In this document: positions 18,364 through 27,587 of the stretch, one piece after another
Position numbering within the stretch: position 1 is the first letter of the stretch
Layout: the number at the start of each line of letters is the position of its first letter
NCBI RefSeq assembly: GCF_014698045.1
Contig: NZ_JACJSE010000004.1
Coordinates: forward strand, 372,001-436,000
Source of the DNA: Aulosira sp. FACHB-615
Lineage (GTDB): Bacteria; Cyanobacteriota; Cyanobacteriia; Cyanobacteriales; Nostocaceae
Reading direction: 5' to 3'
Length of the DNA stretch: 64,000 bases
Notes under the pieces: generated by a model
Database searches by the model: none
What the model was told of the DNA's origin: nothing
What the model saw: the letters and a program-made list of their open reading frames with translations, nothing else
Translations under genes and position numbers: made by a program

Positions 18364-21300
18364 ATGTATAATTTAATTCACCAAAATATATCATTAAATC
18401 GAGTTTTTACTCAAACTAAGTATGTTATCAGTTTTTTTTTGAAGATTAAATTTAAGCAGCCTACAGTCAATTTAGCAAAAATTTTTTCCCAACATATACC
18501 AGCTTTTCAACTATATCTATTGCAATTTCAAATACTAACCGTTACTAGCATCATTTTAGGATTATATCTAACACCTAAAACAGTCTTAGCTCAAAACATC
18601 ATCCCCGCCAACGACGGCACAGGTACAACAGTTGACCCGCAAGGCGACAAAATCAATATTAGTGGTGGTAGCCTCAGTAGCGACAAAGCCAACCTCTTTC
18701 ATAGCTTCAGCAAATTTGGACTCGATGCCAACCAAACAGCCAACTTTTTATCCCAACCATCCATCCAAAACATTTTAGGCAGAGTCACAGGTGGAGACGC
18801 ATCCATCATTAACGGCGTAATTCGCGTCAGTGGTGGCAATTCCAACTTATATTTAATCAACCCCGCAGGTATTATCTTTGGACAAAATGCCAGTTTAAAT
18901 GTACCAGCCTCCTTTACAGCCACTACAGCCACTCGTCTCGGTTTTGGGAATAATAACTGGTTAAATGCTGTTGGCACAAATAACTACAGTCAACTTATTG
19001 GTACACCCAATAGTTTTGCCTTTGATAGTAGTGTTGCTAGTGCGATTTTCAATCAAGGTAATTTAGCTGTACCAACTGGCAATAATCTCAGTTTATTTGG
19101 CGGCACAGTAGTGAGTACAGGCAGTTTATCAGCCCCTGGGGGTAACGTCACAATTGCGGCTGTACCGGGAAGTAGTTTACTCAAAGTCAGTTTGGCGGGA
19201 AATCCGTTGAGTTTGGAAATTCAACCGTTAAATGCAACTAATAATAATTTGCCATCGAATGATTTAGCGGCGTTATTAACTGGTGGTGGTGGTGGCAATG
19301 CCACTAATTTAGTTGTAGATAATGGTGAAGTAAAGTTAACTGGTTCTGGTTTGACTGTGAGCAATGGTGATGTTGTTGTAACTCAAAATATTATCACTGC
19401 TGATAGATTTACTGGTTTAGCAGGCGCAGTTAATATAACAGCAGAAGGTAATATTACAACTAATAATATTGATGCTTCAGCTTTCAGCCGTTTTGAAAAT
19501 GCTACAGCAGGCGCAGTTAATTTAACAGCAGGCGGTAATATTACAACTAATAATATTGATACTTCCGCAGCTTTAATTTTGGGGACTGCTAATGCAGGTG
19601 CAGTGAATTTAAGGGCTGGTGGTAATATTACTGTAGGCAGCATCAATACAAGTGCGATGAGTATTGATGTTGGTCAAATTAATTTTATCAATGCCAATCT
19701 TCCACCTCAAGCTAGAATTTCGTTGCCTGATACACCCCCACTTGCTCAAGGTGGTAATGTTAATCTTTTAGCCAATGGCACTGTCAGGGTAGTAGGAGAA
19801 ATTCTTGATAATGATCAGCCTACCGGGAATTCGATTTTGACTAGTGCATTTACTCAACCGGGTTCTGTCACGATTCAACATAACGGCGGCGTAAATAATG
19901 TGCCATTTGTGGTAGGTAATGCTAACTTGAATGGCACCAAAGCAGCTATTAATGTCAGTCAACTTAGTTTTTTTAATCAAACTTCAACTGTTGCAAACAT
20001 CATCATAGATAGCAACGATTCCCAAATTACGTCGACATCACCAATTAACACTTTTCCTGTACTGCCACTAGGCGGAATGGCAGAAGGTACACCTGATTTA
20101 ATTTCTATTATTTCTGTTAATACTCCACCGACTTTAACAGGTAATTATAATTTACCAGATACTCGCCAAAATCGTCCTGTTACATTTACCCTTGGTTCAT
20201 TAAATATTAATCCTAATGATGTTAATAATGATGTCAGCAAAATAATTGTAGATAAGATATTATCTGGTTTTTTAAACTTGCAGGATGGAACACCCGTTAC
20301 ACCAGAAACTATTTTAAATTCCAATACAGTTTTAGTTTATACACCACAAAGGGGTTCTGTTGGTCGAGTACAAGCTTTTACAATTAAAGCAAGTGATGGT
20401 GTTTCTGAATCTGCACCACAATCAATCAATGTTAATATCACGCGACAACCAATAATTATCCCTCCGCCTATTACTGAGCCTCCTGTAACAGATAATCCCT
20501 CGCCTAACCCTAGAACAAATAATCCTCCTCCTGTAGATACGGATAATTCTTTTAATCCCGAAACAAATAATCCGCTAAATATAGACCTAACTAATGTAGT
20601 TGATTCGGAGACAGAAGAAAAGAAAACGGCTAGTATTCCAATTTTAGAAAAAGATCAGTCTTTGCTAAATGTAGATGTAGATAAAGAGATATCTAAAATT
20701 GATGCTAGATTTACTAACCAGTTTGCCCAATATTTAGGTACAGGTACACCACCAATTAAAGGTATTAAAGAAGCTAGTGAAAGTTTAGTCAATATTGAAA
20801 ATGCTACAGGTGTAAAACCTGCATTGATTTACATTTCGTTTGTGCCGAAAACACTCAAGCGGAGTGTTTTACCAGAACAAAAACTCACGCCTCAAGCTGA
20901 TGATGTTTTAGAGTTAGTTGTAGTGACGGGTAAAGGTGAGCCGATTCGGAAAGTAATTGATGTGACGCGATCGCAAGTTTTAGCTGTAAGTAAACAGTTT
21001 ACCAACAATATTACCCAACCAAGTTTGTCAAACAACTATCTTACTCCGTCTCAAAAACTATATAACTGGCTGATTGCACCTCTAAAACCTAACCTACAAG
21101 CACGGCAAATTAACAATTTAGTGTTTATTGTGGATGCTGGCTTGCGAACTATGCCCATAGCGGCACTTTATGATGGTCAACAGTATCTTATAGAAAACTA
21201 TAGTGTTGGCTTAATGCCAAGTTTGAGCCTGACAGATACCACATACGTTGATATTAAAACAGCCGAAGTTTTGGGGATGGGTGCATCTCAGTTTATGAAT

Positions 21301-21927
21301 CAAGATCCCCTACCATCTGTACCTTCAGAGTTAACTACTATCACGCAAAAACTGTGGCCTGGTAAAGCCTTTTTAAACGAAGCTTTCACCTTAACAAATC
21401 TGAAAACTCAACGACAGCAAAAAGCCTTTGGAATTGTTCACCTAGCAACTCACGGCGAATTTAATTCCGGTGCGCCGAGTAACTCTTATATTCAATTGTG
21501 GGACACCCAATTAAAAATGGATCAGATTCGCCAACTGGGTTGGAATAACCCACCAGTAGAATTGGTGGTGTTGAGTGCTTGTCGTACAGCCTTGGGTAAT
21601 GAAGATGCAGAATTAGGTTTTGCTGGCTTTGCGGTGCAAGCTGGTACAAAGTCGGCGTTGGCGAGTTTATGGTATGTTTCCGATGAAGGAACACTGGGAT
21701 TAATGACCCAATTTTATGAGAAGTTGAAACAAGCACCTATCAAAGCCGAAGCCCTGCGGCGATCGCAAGTTGCTATGCTGAAAGGGCAAGTGCGAATAGA
21801 AATGGGTAGGTTGCGGACTGCGCGGGGTGATGTTCCTTTACCACCAGTTTTACTAGAATTGGGTGATAAAAAGTTGACGCATCCCTATTTTTGGGCGGCT
21901 TTTACAATGATTGGAAATCCTTGGTAA
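18364..21927 (+). CDS. Two-partner-secretion haemagglutinin-domain protein with C-terminal CHAT protease
   Basis: An 1187-residue paralogue of the gene at 6549, without the glycosyltransferase. A long N-terminal region ends in a hydrophobic stretch (about residues 57-76, SIILGLYLTPKTVLAQ), a signal peptide of the extended type. The TPS/filamentous-haemagglutinin domain follows (about 78-340). Next come three imperfect repeats containing AGAVNLTAGGNITTNNIDTS (about 350-420), a cadherin/Ig-like part (about 590-690), a Pro/Asn-rich linker (about 695-740) and the CHAT domain with His1030 in HLATHGEF and Cys1073 in LSACRTALG. Residues 101-339 are almost identical to residues 304-542 of the other protein, and the similarity then stops abruptly. 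Export by a TpsB pore encoded elsewhere is expected. Confidence 0.88.
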   Translation: MYNLIHQNISLNRVFTQTKYVISFFLKIKFKQPTVNLAKIFSQHIPAFQLYLLQFQILTVTSIILGLYLTPKTVLAQNIIPANDGTGTTVDPQGDKINISGGSLSSDKANLFHSFSKFGLDANQTANFLSQPSIQNILGRVTGGDASIINGVIRVSGGNSNLYLINPAGIIFGQNASLNVPASFTATTATRLGFGNNNWLNAVGTNNYSQLIGTPNSFAFDSSVASAIFNQGNLAVPTGNNLSLFGGTVVSTGSLSAPGGNVTIAAVPGSSLLKVSLAGNPLSLEIQPLNATNNNLPSNDLAALLTGGGGGNATNLVVDNGEVKLTGSGLTVSNGDVVVTQNIITADRFTGLAGAVNITAEGNITTNNIDASAFSRFENATAGAVNLTAGGNITTNNIDTSAALILGTANAGAVNLRAGGNITVGSINTSAMSIDVGQINFINANLPPQARISLPDTPPLAQGGNVNLLANGTVRVVGEILDNDQPTGNSILTSAFTQPGSVTIQHNGGVNNVPFVVGNANLNGTKAAINVSQLSFFNQTSTVANIIIDSNDSQITSTSPINTFPVLPLGGMAEGTPDLISIISVNTPPTLTGNYNLPDTRQNRPVTFTLGSLNINPNDVNNDVSKIIVDKILSGFLNLQDGTPVTPETILNSNTVLVYTPQRGSVGRVQAFTIKASDGVSESAPQSINVNITRQPIIIPPPITEPPVTDNPSPNPRTNNPPPVDTDNSFNPETNNPLNIDLTNVVDSETEEKKTASIPILEKDQSLLNVDVDKEISKIDARFTNQFAQYLGTGTPPIKGIKEASESLVNIENATGVKPALIYISFVPKTLKRSVLPEQKLTPQADDVLELVVVTGKGEPIRKVIDVTRSQVLAVSKQFTNNITQPSLSNNYLTPSQKLYNWLIAPLKPNLQARQINNLVFIVDAGLRTMPIAALYDGQQYLIENYSVGLMPSLSLTDTTYVDIKTAEVLGMGASQFMNQDPLPSVPSELTTITQKLWPGKAFLNEAFTLTNLKTQRQQKAFGIVHLATHGEFNSGAPSNSYIQLWDTQLKMDQIRQLGWNNPPVELVVLSACRTALGNEDAELGFAGFAVQAGTKSALASLWYVSDEGTLGLMTQFYEKLKQAPIKAEALRRSQVAMLKGQVRIEMGRLRTARGDVPLPPVLLELGDKKLTHPYFWAAFTMIGNPW

Positions 21928-22036
21928 TGATATGGGGAGTGTGGGGAGTGTGGGGAGAGAGGGGGGAAAGATTTCTTCACTATCCTCACACACTTGTCAC
22001 ACCTCCCACACCTTTCACACCTCCCACCCATTCCAT
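21928..22036. repeat. Purine-rich/pyrimidine-rich inverted repeat between convergent genes
   Basis: GGGGAGTGTGGGGAGTGTGG runs into a C-rich complement (CACACCTCCCACACCTTTCA), giving a long imperfect stem around AGATTTCTTCACTATCC. Similar G-rich/C-rich pairs occur at about 26543-26632 and within the GNAT gene at 58895-59012. Placed between convergent genes it may terminate both. Confidence 0.7.
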
Positions 22037-22798
22037 TTATTGCATAATCATCCGTGCGACTTTATCCATAACTTGACTCAAGGGATGTTCTGGATGACGT
22101 AAGCAGAATAAATCGCTACTGGCTAGTTGAATTAATTCTTCTGCTAGGGGTAAAATTCCGGCTACGGGTGCGTTGTAGATTTTTTCGACTTGTTGTTTGA
22201 GGGCATCAAAATCTAAAGCTGGAAGTGCTTTATTAATTAACAACAACATATTGGGTACTTCCAGTTTGCGGGCTACTTCTACGGTGACGGCTGTACCTTG
22301 AAAATCTTGGCGATCGGGGCGTAAAATTAAAACTAAAATATCAGAAATTGCAATTGAAAGTAAGGTTTCTTCGTTGAGTCCTGGGTGAGTATCAATGAAG
22401 AGGAAATCTAGTTGTAAAGCAGTTAGTAATTTTTGAAAGCCTTCGTTAAGTAAATTAAAATCAAATCCTTCCCGCAAGACTTTGGTAATATCTTTGGCTT
22501 TAATACTAGAAGGGATGAGATAAATTCGTCCTTTTTTGTTTGCTGACTGCCCTAAAACTGAGCTAACATCATAAGCTGACTCTTCAATATTACAGCGCCC
22601 CCAAAGATAATCATTCAAGGCATATTTCATTTTCTGCTCATCAAAACCAAACAAAACATGAATCCCTGGCGATTGAATATCTGTATCAACAATGCCAACC
22701 CGATAACCATAACGTGCAACAATTCCGGCTAGGTTAGCGGTAGAGTTTGATTTACCTGTACCGCCGCGAAAGGAATGGATAGATACAATTTTTGACAT
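22037..22798 (-). CDS. ParA/MinD-like P-loop ATPase
   Basis: A 253-residue protein. RGGTGKSNSTANLAGIVA (residues 10-27) is a deviant Walker A loop with the signature lysine shifted as in MinD/ParA; DTDIQSPGIHVLFGF is the switch region; and DFLFIDTHPGLNEETLLSI is Walker B. No MinD-type amphipathic C-terminal helix is obvious, although the end (MDKVARMIMQ) is short and hydrophobic. Such stand-alone ATPases position cargo or regulate complexes. The genes upstream on the same strand are a winged-helix-like protein and CHASE2, separated by a repeat-filled gap, so co-transcription is uncertain. Confidence 0.85.
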   Translation of the reverse strand: MSKIVSIHSFRGGTGKSNSTANLAGIVARYGYRVGIVDTDIQSPGIHVLFGFDEQKMKYALNDYLWGRCNIEESAYDVSSVLGQSANKKGRIYLIPSSIKAKDITKVLREGFDFNLLNEGFQKLLTALQLDFLFIDTHPGLNEETLLSIAISDILVLILRPDRQDFQGTAVTVEVARKLEVPNMLLLINKALPALDFDALKQQVEKIYNAPVAGILPLAEELIQLASSDLFCLRHPEHPLSQVMDKVARMIMQ

Positions 22799-23159
22799 GA
22801 TGAAATTGATTTTTGTAGGCGAACCACAGAGACACAGAGAGCGAAGAGTAACATAGGAATCCAGTTTGATAGTACGTAGGATGTGTTATCGGCGAGATGA
22901 CAGCATCTACTTCATACCAATTCTGTATGAAGATGCACTAAATTAAAGAACGAACCACAAAGGGCGCATAGACGCGATAGCGGCTTCCCGAAGGATAGGA
23001 CACAAAGAAAGAAAAGATAAAAGATTAAATGCAGCCTCACATAGAATTGGTATCACAGCTTTCGGTGCGTTACGGCTTACGCCTAACACACCCTACACAT
23101 ACTGATTGTTTTCAGAAATCATTTAGGATGGCTATAGTTGTCAGAATTTTTACATAGAT
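22799..23159. other. 361-bp intergenic region with a MITE-like element
   Basis: The element at 22914-23053 is annotated separately. The remainder includes GGTGCGTTACGGCTTACGCC near 23065-23084, a common cyanobacterial repeat text. No gene is visible. Confidence 0.55.
22914..23053. repeat. MITE-like element, family D, with shared internal cassette
   Basis: The ends ATACCAATTCT (22914-22924) and AGAATTGGTAT (23043-23053) are perfect inverted repeats of 11 bp. The interior, GCGATAGCGGCTTCCCG and neighbouring bases flanked by GAACCACAAAGGGCGCATAG, is the inverse of the interior of the family C element at 61779-61929, although the ends differ. Confidence 0.75.
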
Positions 23160-23456
23160 TTAGAGTTTATCCCAAATATTTTGACTGAGTTTACTTTTCT
23201 TTTTTTCACCAAAGTAGGGTTGATAGTAGATTAATCCACTATCATCTATTTCTTGAATAAATCTTTGGGTAACTAAAGTTTTTAGTTGCTGTTGTGCCAA
23301 TTCTTCTGTAGTTTCCAAATGGCTTACTACTTCTGCTAAAGTAACTTTTTGCTGGCGAGTTATCCAATTTATTAGTTGTCGCTGTTCGTCTGGTAAATCG
23401 AGGATATCTAATTGACTATTTTGGGGAGATGATTGGTTAGGTTCTGGGTAATTCAT
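23160..23456 (-). CDS. Small winged-helix-like protein
   Basis: A 98-residue protein. The middle (QRQLINWITRQQKVTLAEVV, then a second helix and TLVTQRFIQEIDDSGLIYYQ) has the spacing of a winged helix: helix, turn, recognition helix and a wing hairpin. The N-terminus is Asn/Ser/Pro-rich and the C-terminus is Lys-rich. It starts five bases after the stop of the CHASE2 gene, so the two form an operon. A regulatory role is inferred from the fold guess; DNA-binding is unproven. Confidence 0.7.
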   Translation of the reverse strand: MNYPEPNQSSPQNSQLDILDLPDEQRQLINWITRQQKVTLAEVVSHLETTEELAQQQLKTLVTQRFIQEIDDSGLIYYQPYFGEKKKSKLSQNIWDKL

Positions 23457-23461
23457 GATGA

Positions 23462-25168
23462 TTATTTGTTTTCTTTCAATTTTTTACTACGACGTTGTAA
23501 ATATGCTAGGTATTCTAGTTCGTCTGGTTCTTCAATTGTGGTTGGTGTGGTGGTGATTTCTAAGTTATTGCTTGGATTTTGAGGTAGTAAGGTTTCTTGG
23601 GAATTAATTTGGTTACGTCTGTCGCGGACTTGCTGGAGATAATCTATTTCTGTAGGTGCAGAATTAGTAGGTTGAGAAATGATGGTATCAGCTAACAGAT
23701 GATTAGTTTCTGGGGTATTTACAGTAGGTAAAATTGTGGGTGGGAAGTCTTCAATATTATCTCGCCCCCGCAAATCTTTGGCTTTTTGTTGTAGTTCTAA
23801 AAAGTAGTCACTTTCGGTAATTGCTGCTACTTCTTGATTTTTTTTGTCTTGGTCAATGTCAATATTAATTTTGAGAAAGCCTTTGACTGTTTTTACAATT
23901 GTGGCGGCATATCTGTCTATTAAAACCACAGCAACAGCACTGCCTAACAAACCTAAAACTGGTGGAACTAAAGGTATCCAACCAGCTTGGAGAAAGATGA
24001 TATAAGTACTACCTAATAATACAGCGATCGCTACACCGCCACCCAATATCAACAGCCAAGGTTTGCGAATTTGCCAAGCTAAAAATCCCCCAACTAATGA
24101 CCAAGCAAAGATCCACAACCCTTCTTGCCATTCATTCCAATACCAAAATAAAGGTCGTTTATCTAAAACTGCACTTAATATTTGACTAGCATTTTGGGCG
24201 TGGACTACTACCCCTGGCATTTTTTGGCTATCGGCTGCACCCGCGCTATAAGGTGTGTAAAAGGTATCTTTGACAATTTGGGCAGTATAGCCAATCATCA
24301 CAATTTTGTCTTTAATTAAGGCTGGGTCAACTTTATCTGCTAAAACATCGCTGAGGGAAACTTGCTTGACGGCGTTTTTGGCAGAACGATAGTTTAGTAG
24401 TATTTGGTAATCTGATGTATCAATGTTGTGATAGCCGCCAGCTTTTGGTGTTAGGCGTTTGAGAACGGTAGAATTAAACTGTAATTCACCAGATTTGGTC
24501 GGTTGTGGTTCAATTCCCTGGGCGGTGAGGTAACGCACCACCATTTGAAAACTCAGCGATGGTAGTTGATTTTCAGGATCATCGATATTGCAGATATGTT
24601 CGCTGGGTTTGGGCAGTTTGGAAGCTTTAGGAACGGAAATCATCATTCCTTGGCGGACTGTACCACCAGCATCTACAGGAAAGTCCGCCACCCCGACTCT
24701 ATCTTCAGGAATCCCAGGTGCGGCGGCGATACCGGGAGAATCAGCTTTACTCAGAACGCAAACAGCCGCTATATTCTCGTTTTCTGCTAAGATTTGCATT
24801 AAATCTGCTCGACCTGCGGCTGCACCTTGTTTTACATCCCGCAAAATATCTATGCCAATCACGCGCGGTTCCTGTTCTGCAAGTTTTGTTAATAACTGCG
24901 CCATTGTGCCGTCTTCAATGGGATATTCCTTGCGGGTTTGAATATCGTTATCATCCACACCCACGATTAAAAAGCGATTGTCTATTCCTTCGTCGGGACG
25001 CGATCGCATTAACCAATCAAATGCAGCTAACTCCATCCCCTGCAAACTTCCCAATTCTCGCAATCCCAAAATTAATCCCGCGATCGCTACACTGGTGAGA
25101 ACAACTGTTCCGCCAATGGTGCCTACTGTTTGACGGAAATTACGCTGTTGGGAATTTTGACCGACCAT
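23462..25168 (-). CDS. CHASE2-domain membrane sensor protein
   Basis: A 568-residue protein. An N-terminal membrane helix (about residues 17-36) leads to an extracytoplasmic CHASE2 domain (about 45-350) with FDWLMRSRPDEGIDNRFLIV, VIGIDILRDV and IVMIGYTAQIVKDTFYTPY, all typical. Three membrane helices follow (about 350-420). The cytoplasmic tail (about 420-568) has no kinase or cyclase domain, only low-complexity repeats containing ELEYLAYLQRRSKK-type segments. It senses an unknown signal and probably passes it to a partner. DUF928 is divergent upstream; CHASE2, DUF928 and CHAT genes are, as I recall, frequent neighbours in cyanobacteria. Confidence 0.9.
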   Translation of the reverse strand: MVGQNSQQRNFRQTVGTIGGTVVLTSVAIAGLILGLRELGSLQGMELAAFDWLMRSRPDEGIDNRFLIVGVDDNDIQTRKEYPIEDGTMAQLLTKLAEQEPRVIGIDILRDVKQGAAAGRADLMQILAENENIAAVCVLSKADSPGIAAAPGIPEDRVGVADFPVDAGGTVRQGMMISVPKASKLPKPSEHICNIDDPENQLPSLSFQMVVRYLTAQGIEPQPTKSGELQFNSTVLKRLTPKAGGYHNIDTSDYQILLNYRSAKNAVKQVSLSDVLADKVDPALIKDKIVMIGYTAQIVKDTFYTPYSAGAADSQKMPGVVVHAQNASQILSAVLDKRPLFWYWNEWQEGLWIFAWSLVGGFLAWQIRKPWLLILGGGVAIAVLLGSTYIIFLQAGWIPLVPPVLGLLGSAVAVVLIDRYAATIVKTVKGFLKINIDIDQDKKNQEVAAITESDYFLELQQKAKDLRGRDNIEDFPPTILPTVNTPETNHLLADTIISQPTNSAPTEIDYLQQVRDRRNQINSQETLLPQNPSNNLEITTTPTTIEEPDELEYLAYLQRRSKKLKENK

Positions 25169-25649
25169 TGGCCTTACCTCTTTCTGGATTAGCTAAAGTG
25201 TAAATGTTAAAAAATAGCTCGTTTCCCCAAGAAATTTCGATGTAATAATTGTTTGCTGTAATTAATATTTTGCGAATATGCGTCCAAATTACCTGTTTTG
25301 CTTCACTCTGTCATTAGCTATTTAATATTTCTCAATGAAATTGGTTTGAAAAAACAATAGATGTAGCCACCCTGATTTCTCGAATCCAGGACTTACGCAA
25401 AAGTAGGAAAAAACGAACCGCAAAGGACGCAAAGGACACAAAGTTATAAGAGTTTTAGAGAGTTATTGCATAAGTCATAAAATAATTGGGCTATCTGTTG
25501 AGTTTAAGAATGATTGAGTAATGTTATAGTGTTTTCACCGAGGCTGTTTTAAGTCAGAATTAACTAAGTTTAGGCAGAAAAGATTCACAAACTGAAACTT
25601 TAAATATTCGTAAATAGTCATTCATAAAAACATACATATTGTAAAAAAT
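25169..25649. other. 481-bp divergent intergenic region
   Basis: Between CHASE2 (minus) and DUF928 (plus). It carries a degenerate family E element at 25388-25480 and otherwise AT-rich sequence, including repeated TAAATATTCGTAAATAG near 25600. Both promoters should lie here, but none can be named with confidence. Confidence 0.5.
25388..25480. repeat. MITE-like element, family E (degenerate copy)
   Basis: AGGACTTACGCAA on the left pairs imperfectly with TTGCATAAGTCAT on the right. The interior (AACGAACCGCAAAGGACGCA, then GAGTTTTAGAGAGTT) is the inverse of the better-preserved copy at 46204-46296. Confidence 0.7.
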
Positions 25650-26468
25650 ATGCTCAACAAAAACTTACTATTAATTACATTAGGCTTAACTCTCATTCCC
25701 GATTTGCTGTTGGGGACAATCCCCACAATTGCCGTACCTACCAATAGCATTGCTCAATTCGGTGTTCCGCGTTCCACACCCAGATTATTTCCGCGTCGCC
25801 GTTCTCTATTAAGATTTAAAGTGCCAGGAATCCGGGGTTCGCGCAATTTAGAAGCAGGTGCAGCCAGAGGAAAATGCAGCCCGCAAGATATTAGTGGAGT
25901 TTTACCACCCAAACCGCCCAAAAGTGCCGCTAATCAAATTCCCGTAGAATTAACAGTGAGCGATCGCCCGACGTTTTTTGTCAATGTACCCCAAACCTCT
26001 GCACAGCAAGCAGGATTTTTACTCCGGGATGAAACTGGAGAAGAATTACTTGACAAAACTCTGCCAATTACAACCAGCAGGGGAATTATGAGCTACACCT
26101 TACCGCCAGATTTTGCAGGGTTAGAAATCGGGAAGAAATATCGATGGCGCTTGTCTTTACTGTGTGATGCTACCAACGGCGATCGCAGTGGCGATCCAAC
26201 CGCTAGTGGCTGGATTGAACGCATCGAAGTACCCCCAACCGTAGCAAGTAAATTACAAACAGCAACACCTAAACAACGTGTCATCATCTATGCAGAAAAT
26301 GGTTTTTGGCATGATACCCTAAAAACCTTGGCTGATTTACGTGCTGCCCGTCCCAATGATTTAACTTTAGTTCGAGATTGGGATGATATTTTGCGATCGG
26401 TCGGGTTAGAAGCGATTTCCCAACAGCCGTTAATCCCCCTCCACCCCACAACAGCAGCTAATAAATAA
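25650..26468 (+). CDS. DUF928 family exported protein
   Basis: A 272-residue protein with an N-terminal signal peptide (hydrophobic about residues 5-35, ending near NSIAQF). The mature part matches DUF928: a basic proline-rich start, LTVSDRPTFFVNVPQTSAQQ, IMSYTLPPDFAGLEIGKKYRWRL-type strands (quoted here only as start IMSYTLPPD and end YRWRLSLLCD), the Cys of SLLCDA, and a helical C-terminus where HDTLKTLADLRAA precedes the WDDILRSVGL end motif. The molecular function of DUF928 is not established. The family occurs beside CHASE2 and CHAT genes in cyanobacteria, as here, and is predicted to act outside the cytoplasm. Confidence 0.88.
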   Translation: MLNKNLLLITLGLTLIPDLLLGTIPTIAVPTNSIAQFGVPRSTPRLFPRRRSLLRFKVPGIRGSRNLEAGAARGKCSPQDISGVLPPKPPKSAANQIPVELTVSDRPTFFVNVPQTSAQQAGFLLRDETGEELLDKTLPITTSRGIMSYTLPPDFAGLEIGKKYRWRLSLLCDATNGDRSGDPTASGWIERIEVPPTVASKLQTATPKQRVIIYAENGFWHDTLKTLADLRAARPNDLTLVRDWDDILRSVGLEAISQQPLIPLHPTTAANK

Positions 26469-26960
26469 ACCCTACTTTCGGTATGGGGTTCTCTCCTCCT
26501 CACAGGTGTAGTAGTCTGCCAAGGAAACTTTGCGTTGTGGTCAGCAGAGGAGCAGAGGGGCAGAGGGGCAGGGGGGAAAGACTTACTGCAAGTTTCTCCC
26601 CTGCTCCCCTGCTCCCTTGCTCCCTTGCTTACCTCCACGTAGCAATTTTGGGTTGGTACACTAGTAGGTTTTTAACAGAGTGATGAGTAGCAACTCTAAA
26701 AATCACGATTTAATCAGAGTTCCATCCCCCTCACACCCTGGTTACTGAGCTTGTCCTGAGCTTGGACGAAGGGCGCAGCAGTTCGCGGAGCGTCTCGCTG
26801 AGAAGTACACCCCTACACCCTAAATCAATGTTTTTGGGTCAGAACGTAAAAATTCTACCCCTGTCAGGTTCTCTCCTCCGTCCATATCCTTTGTTTTCTT
26901 CCTTGACGATGGTTAAATATCAAGGTATTTAAATGCTTAATATCCTGTCACTATCTAACC
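26469..26960. other. 492-bp intergenic region filled with repeats
   Basis: It contains a G-rich then C-rich inverted repeat at about 26543-26632 (GCAGAGGGGCAGAGGGGCAG and a CTCCCCTGCTCCCCTGCTCC complement) and a family A MITE at 26661-26867. The last ~90 bases before the SnoaL-like gene are unique and AT-rich and should hold its promoter. Confidence 0.6.
26661..26867. repeat. MITE-like element, family A (copy carrying a nested insertion)
   Basis: The sequence from TAGGTTTTTAACAGAGTGAT to CTACCCCTGTCAG is the inverse of the element at 11101-11247. It is interrupted by 66 bases (26740-26805) containing GGCGCAGCAGTTCGCGGAGC, which are absent from the other copy and look like a separate short repeat. 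Confidence 0.78.
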
Positions 26961-27380
26961 ATGTCTACCGCACAAAACAAGGCCATCGCCCTGGAATTTT
27001 ACCAAGCCTTTGACAATGGCAGTGTTGAACAAGCCAAAAAAATTATCGCCGCAAATTTCATCGCCCATACAACAGGCGCATCGGAACCTCTCGATTTAAA
27101 TGGTTTTATCGAGTATGGGTTGATGATGCGTAATGCTTTTCCTGATGGGAAGCATACATTTGCAGATGTGATTGTGGAGAATGATAAAGTCGTTACCCGT
27201 GGGACATTTAGCGGTACTCATACAGGAGAATTACTGGGTTTTCCGCCCACAGGTCAGCCAGTGAAATTTGCCGTGATGCACATAGACCAGATTGTTGACG
27301 GCAAAGTGGTAGAACATTGGGGACAGGCAGATATTATGGCTTTGATGCAACAACTGGGTATTCTTCCCCCATTCATGTAA
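26961..27380 (+). CDS. SnoaL-like/NTF2-superfamily protein (ester cyclase type)
   Basis: A 139-residue single-domain protein. The order ALEFYQAFDNGSVEQAKKII, then GFIEYGLMMRNAFPDGKHTF, then ENDKVVTRGTFSGTHTGELL and MHIDQIVDGKVVEHWGQAD, is the SnoaL-like polyketide-cyclase pattern of the cone-shaped NTF2 fold. The His and Asp residues usually at the pocket are present (FIAHTTG and WGQADIM). Many such proteins are of unknown substrate. It stands alone between repeat-rich gaps, with no polyketide genes nearby. Confidence 0.85.
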   Translation: MSTAQNKAIALEFYQAFDNGSVEQAKKIIAANFIAHTTGASEPLDLNGFIEYGLMMRNAFPDGKHTFADVIVENDKVVTRGTFSGTHTGELLGFPPTGQPVKFAVMHIDQIVDGKVVEHWGQADIMALMQQLGILPPFM

Positions 27381-27410
27381 TCGGTATGTTGCTATATGAA
27401 AATCACAGTT

Positions 27411-27548
27411 AGGACTTACGCATCAAAATGAAAAATCAAGGGTGTAGGGGTTCAGGGGTATAGGAGTGTACTTATTCAAAATCCTTACACCCCAAACCCT
27501 TTCACCCTTACACCCAATCTTCACAGATAATCTTTGTGCGTCAGTCCT
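27411..27548. repeat. MITE-like element with AGGACTTACGCA ends
   Basis: AGGACTTACGCA at 27411-27422 and TGCGTCAGTCCT at 27537-27548 form an imperfect inverted repeat (11 of 12). The interior is GGGTGTAGGGGTTCAGGGGT with its approximate complement CCTTACACCCCAAACCCTTT, so the transcript would fold into a hairpin. The ends resemble families at 25388, 40624 and 46204, but the interior differs. Confidence 0.75.
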
Positions 27549-27587
27549 GACTAGTAATAGCGATGATTTCTGGACGCAGTTCCAAAT

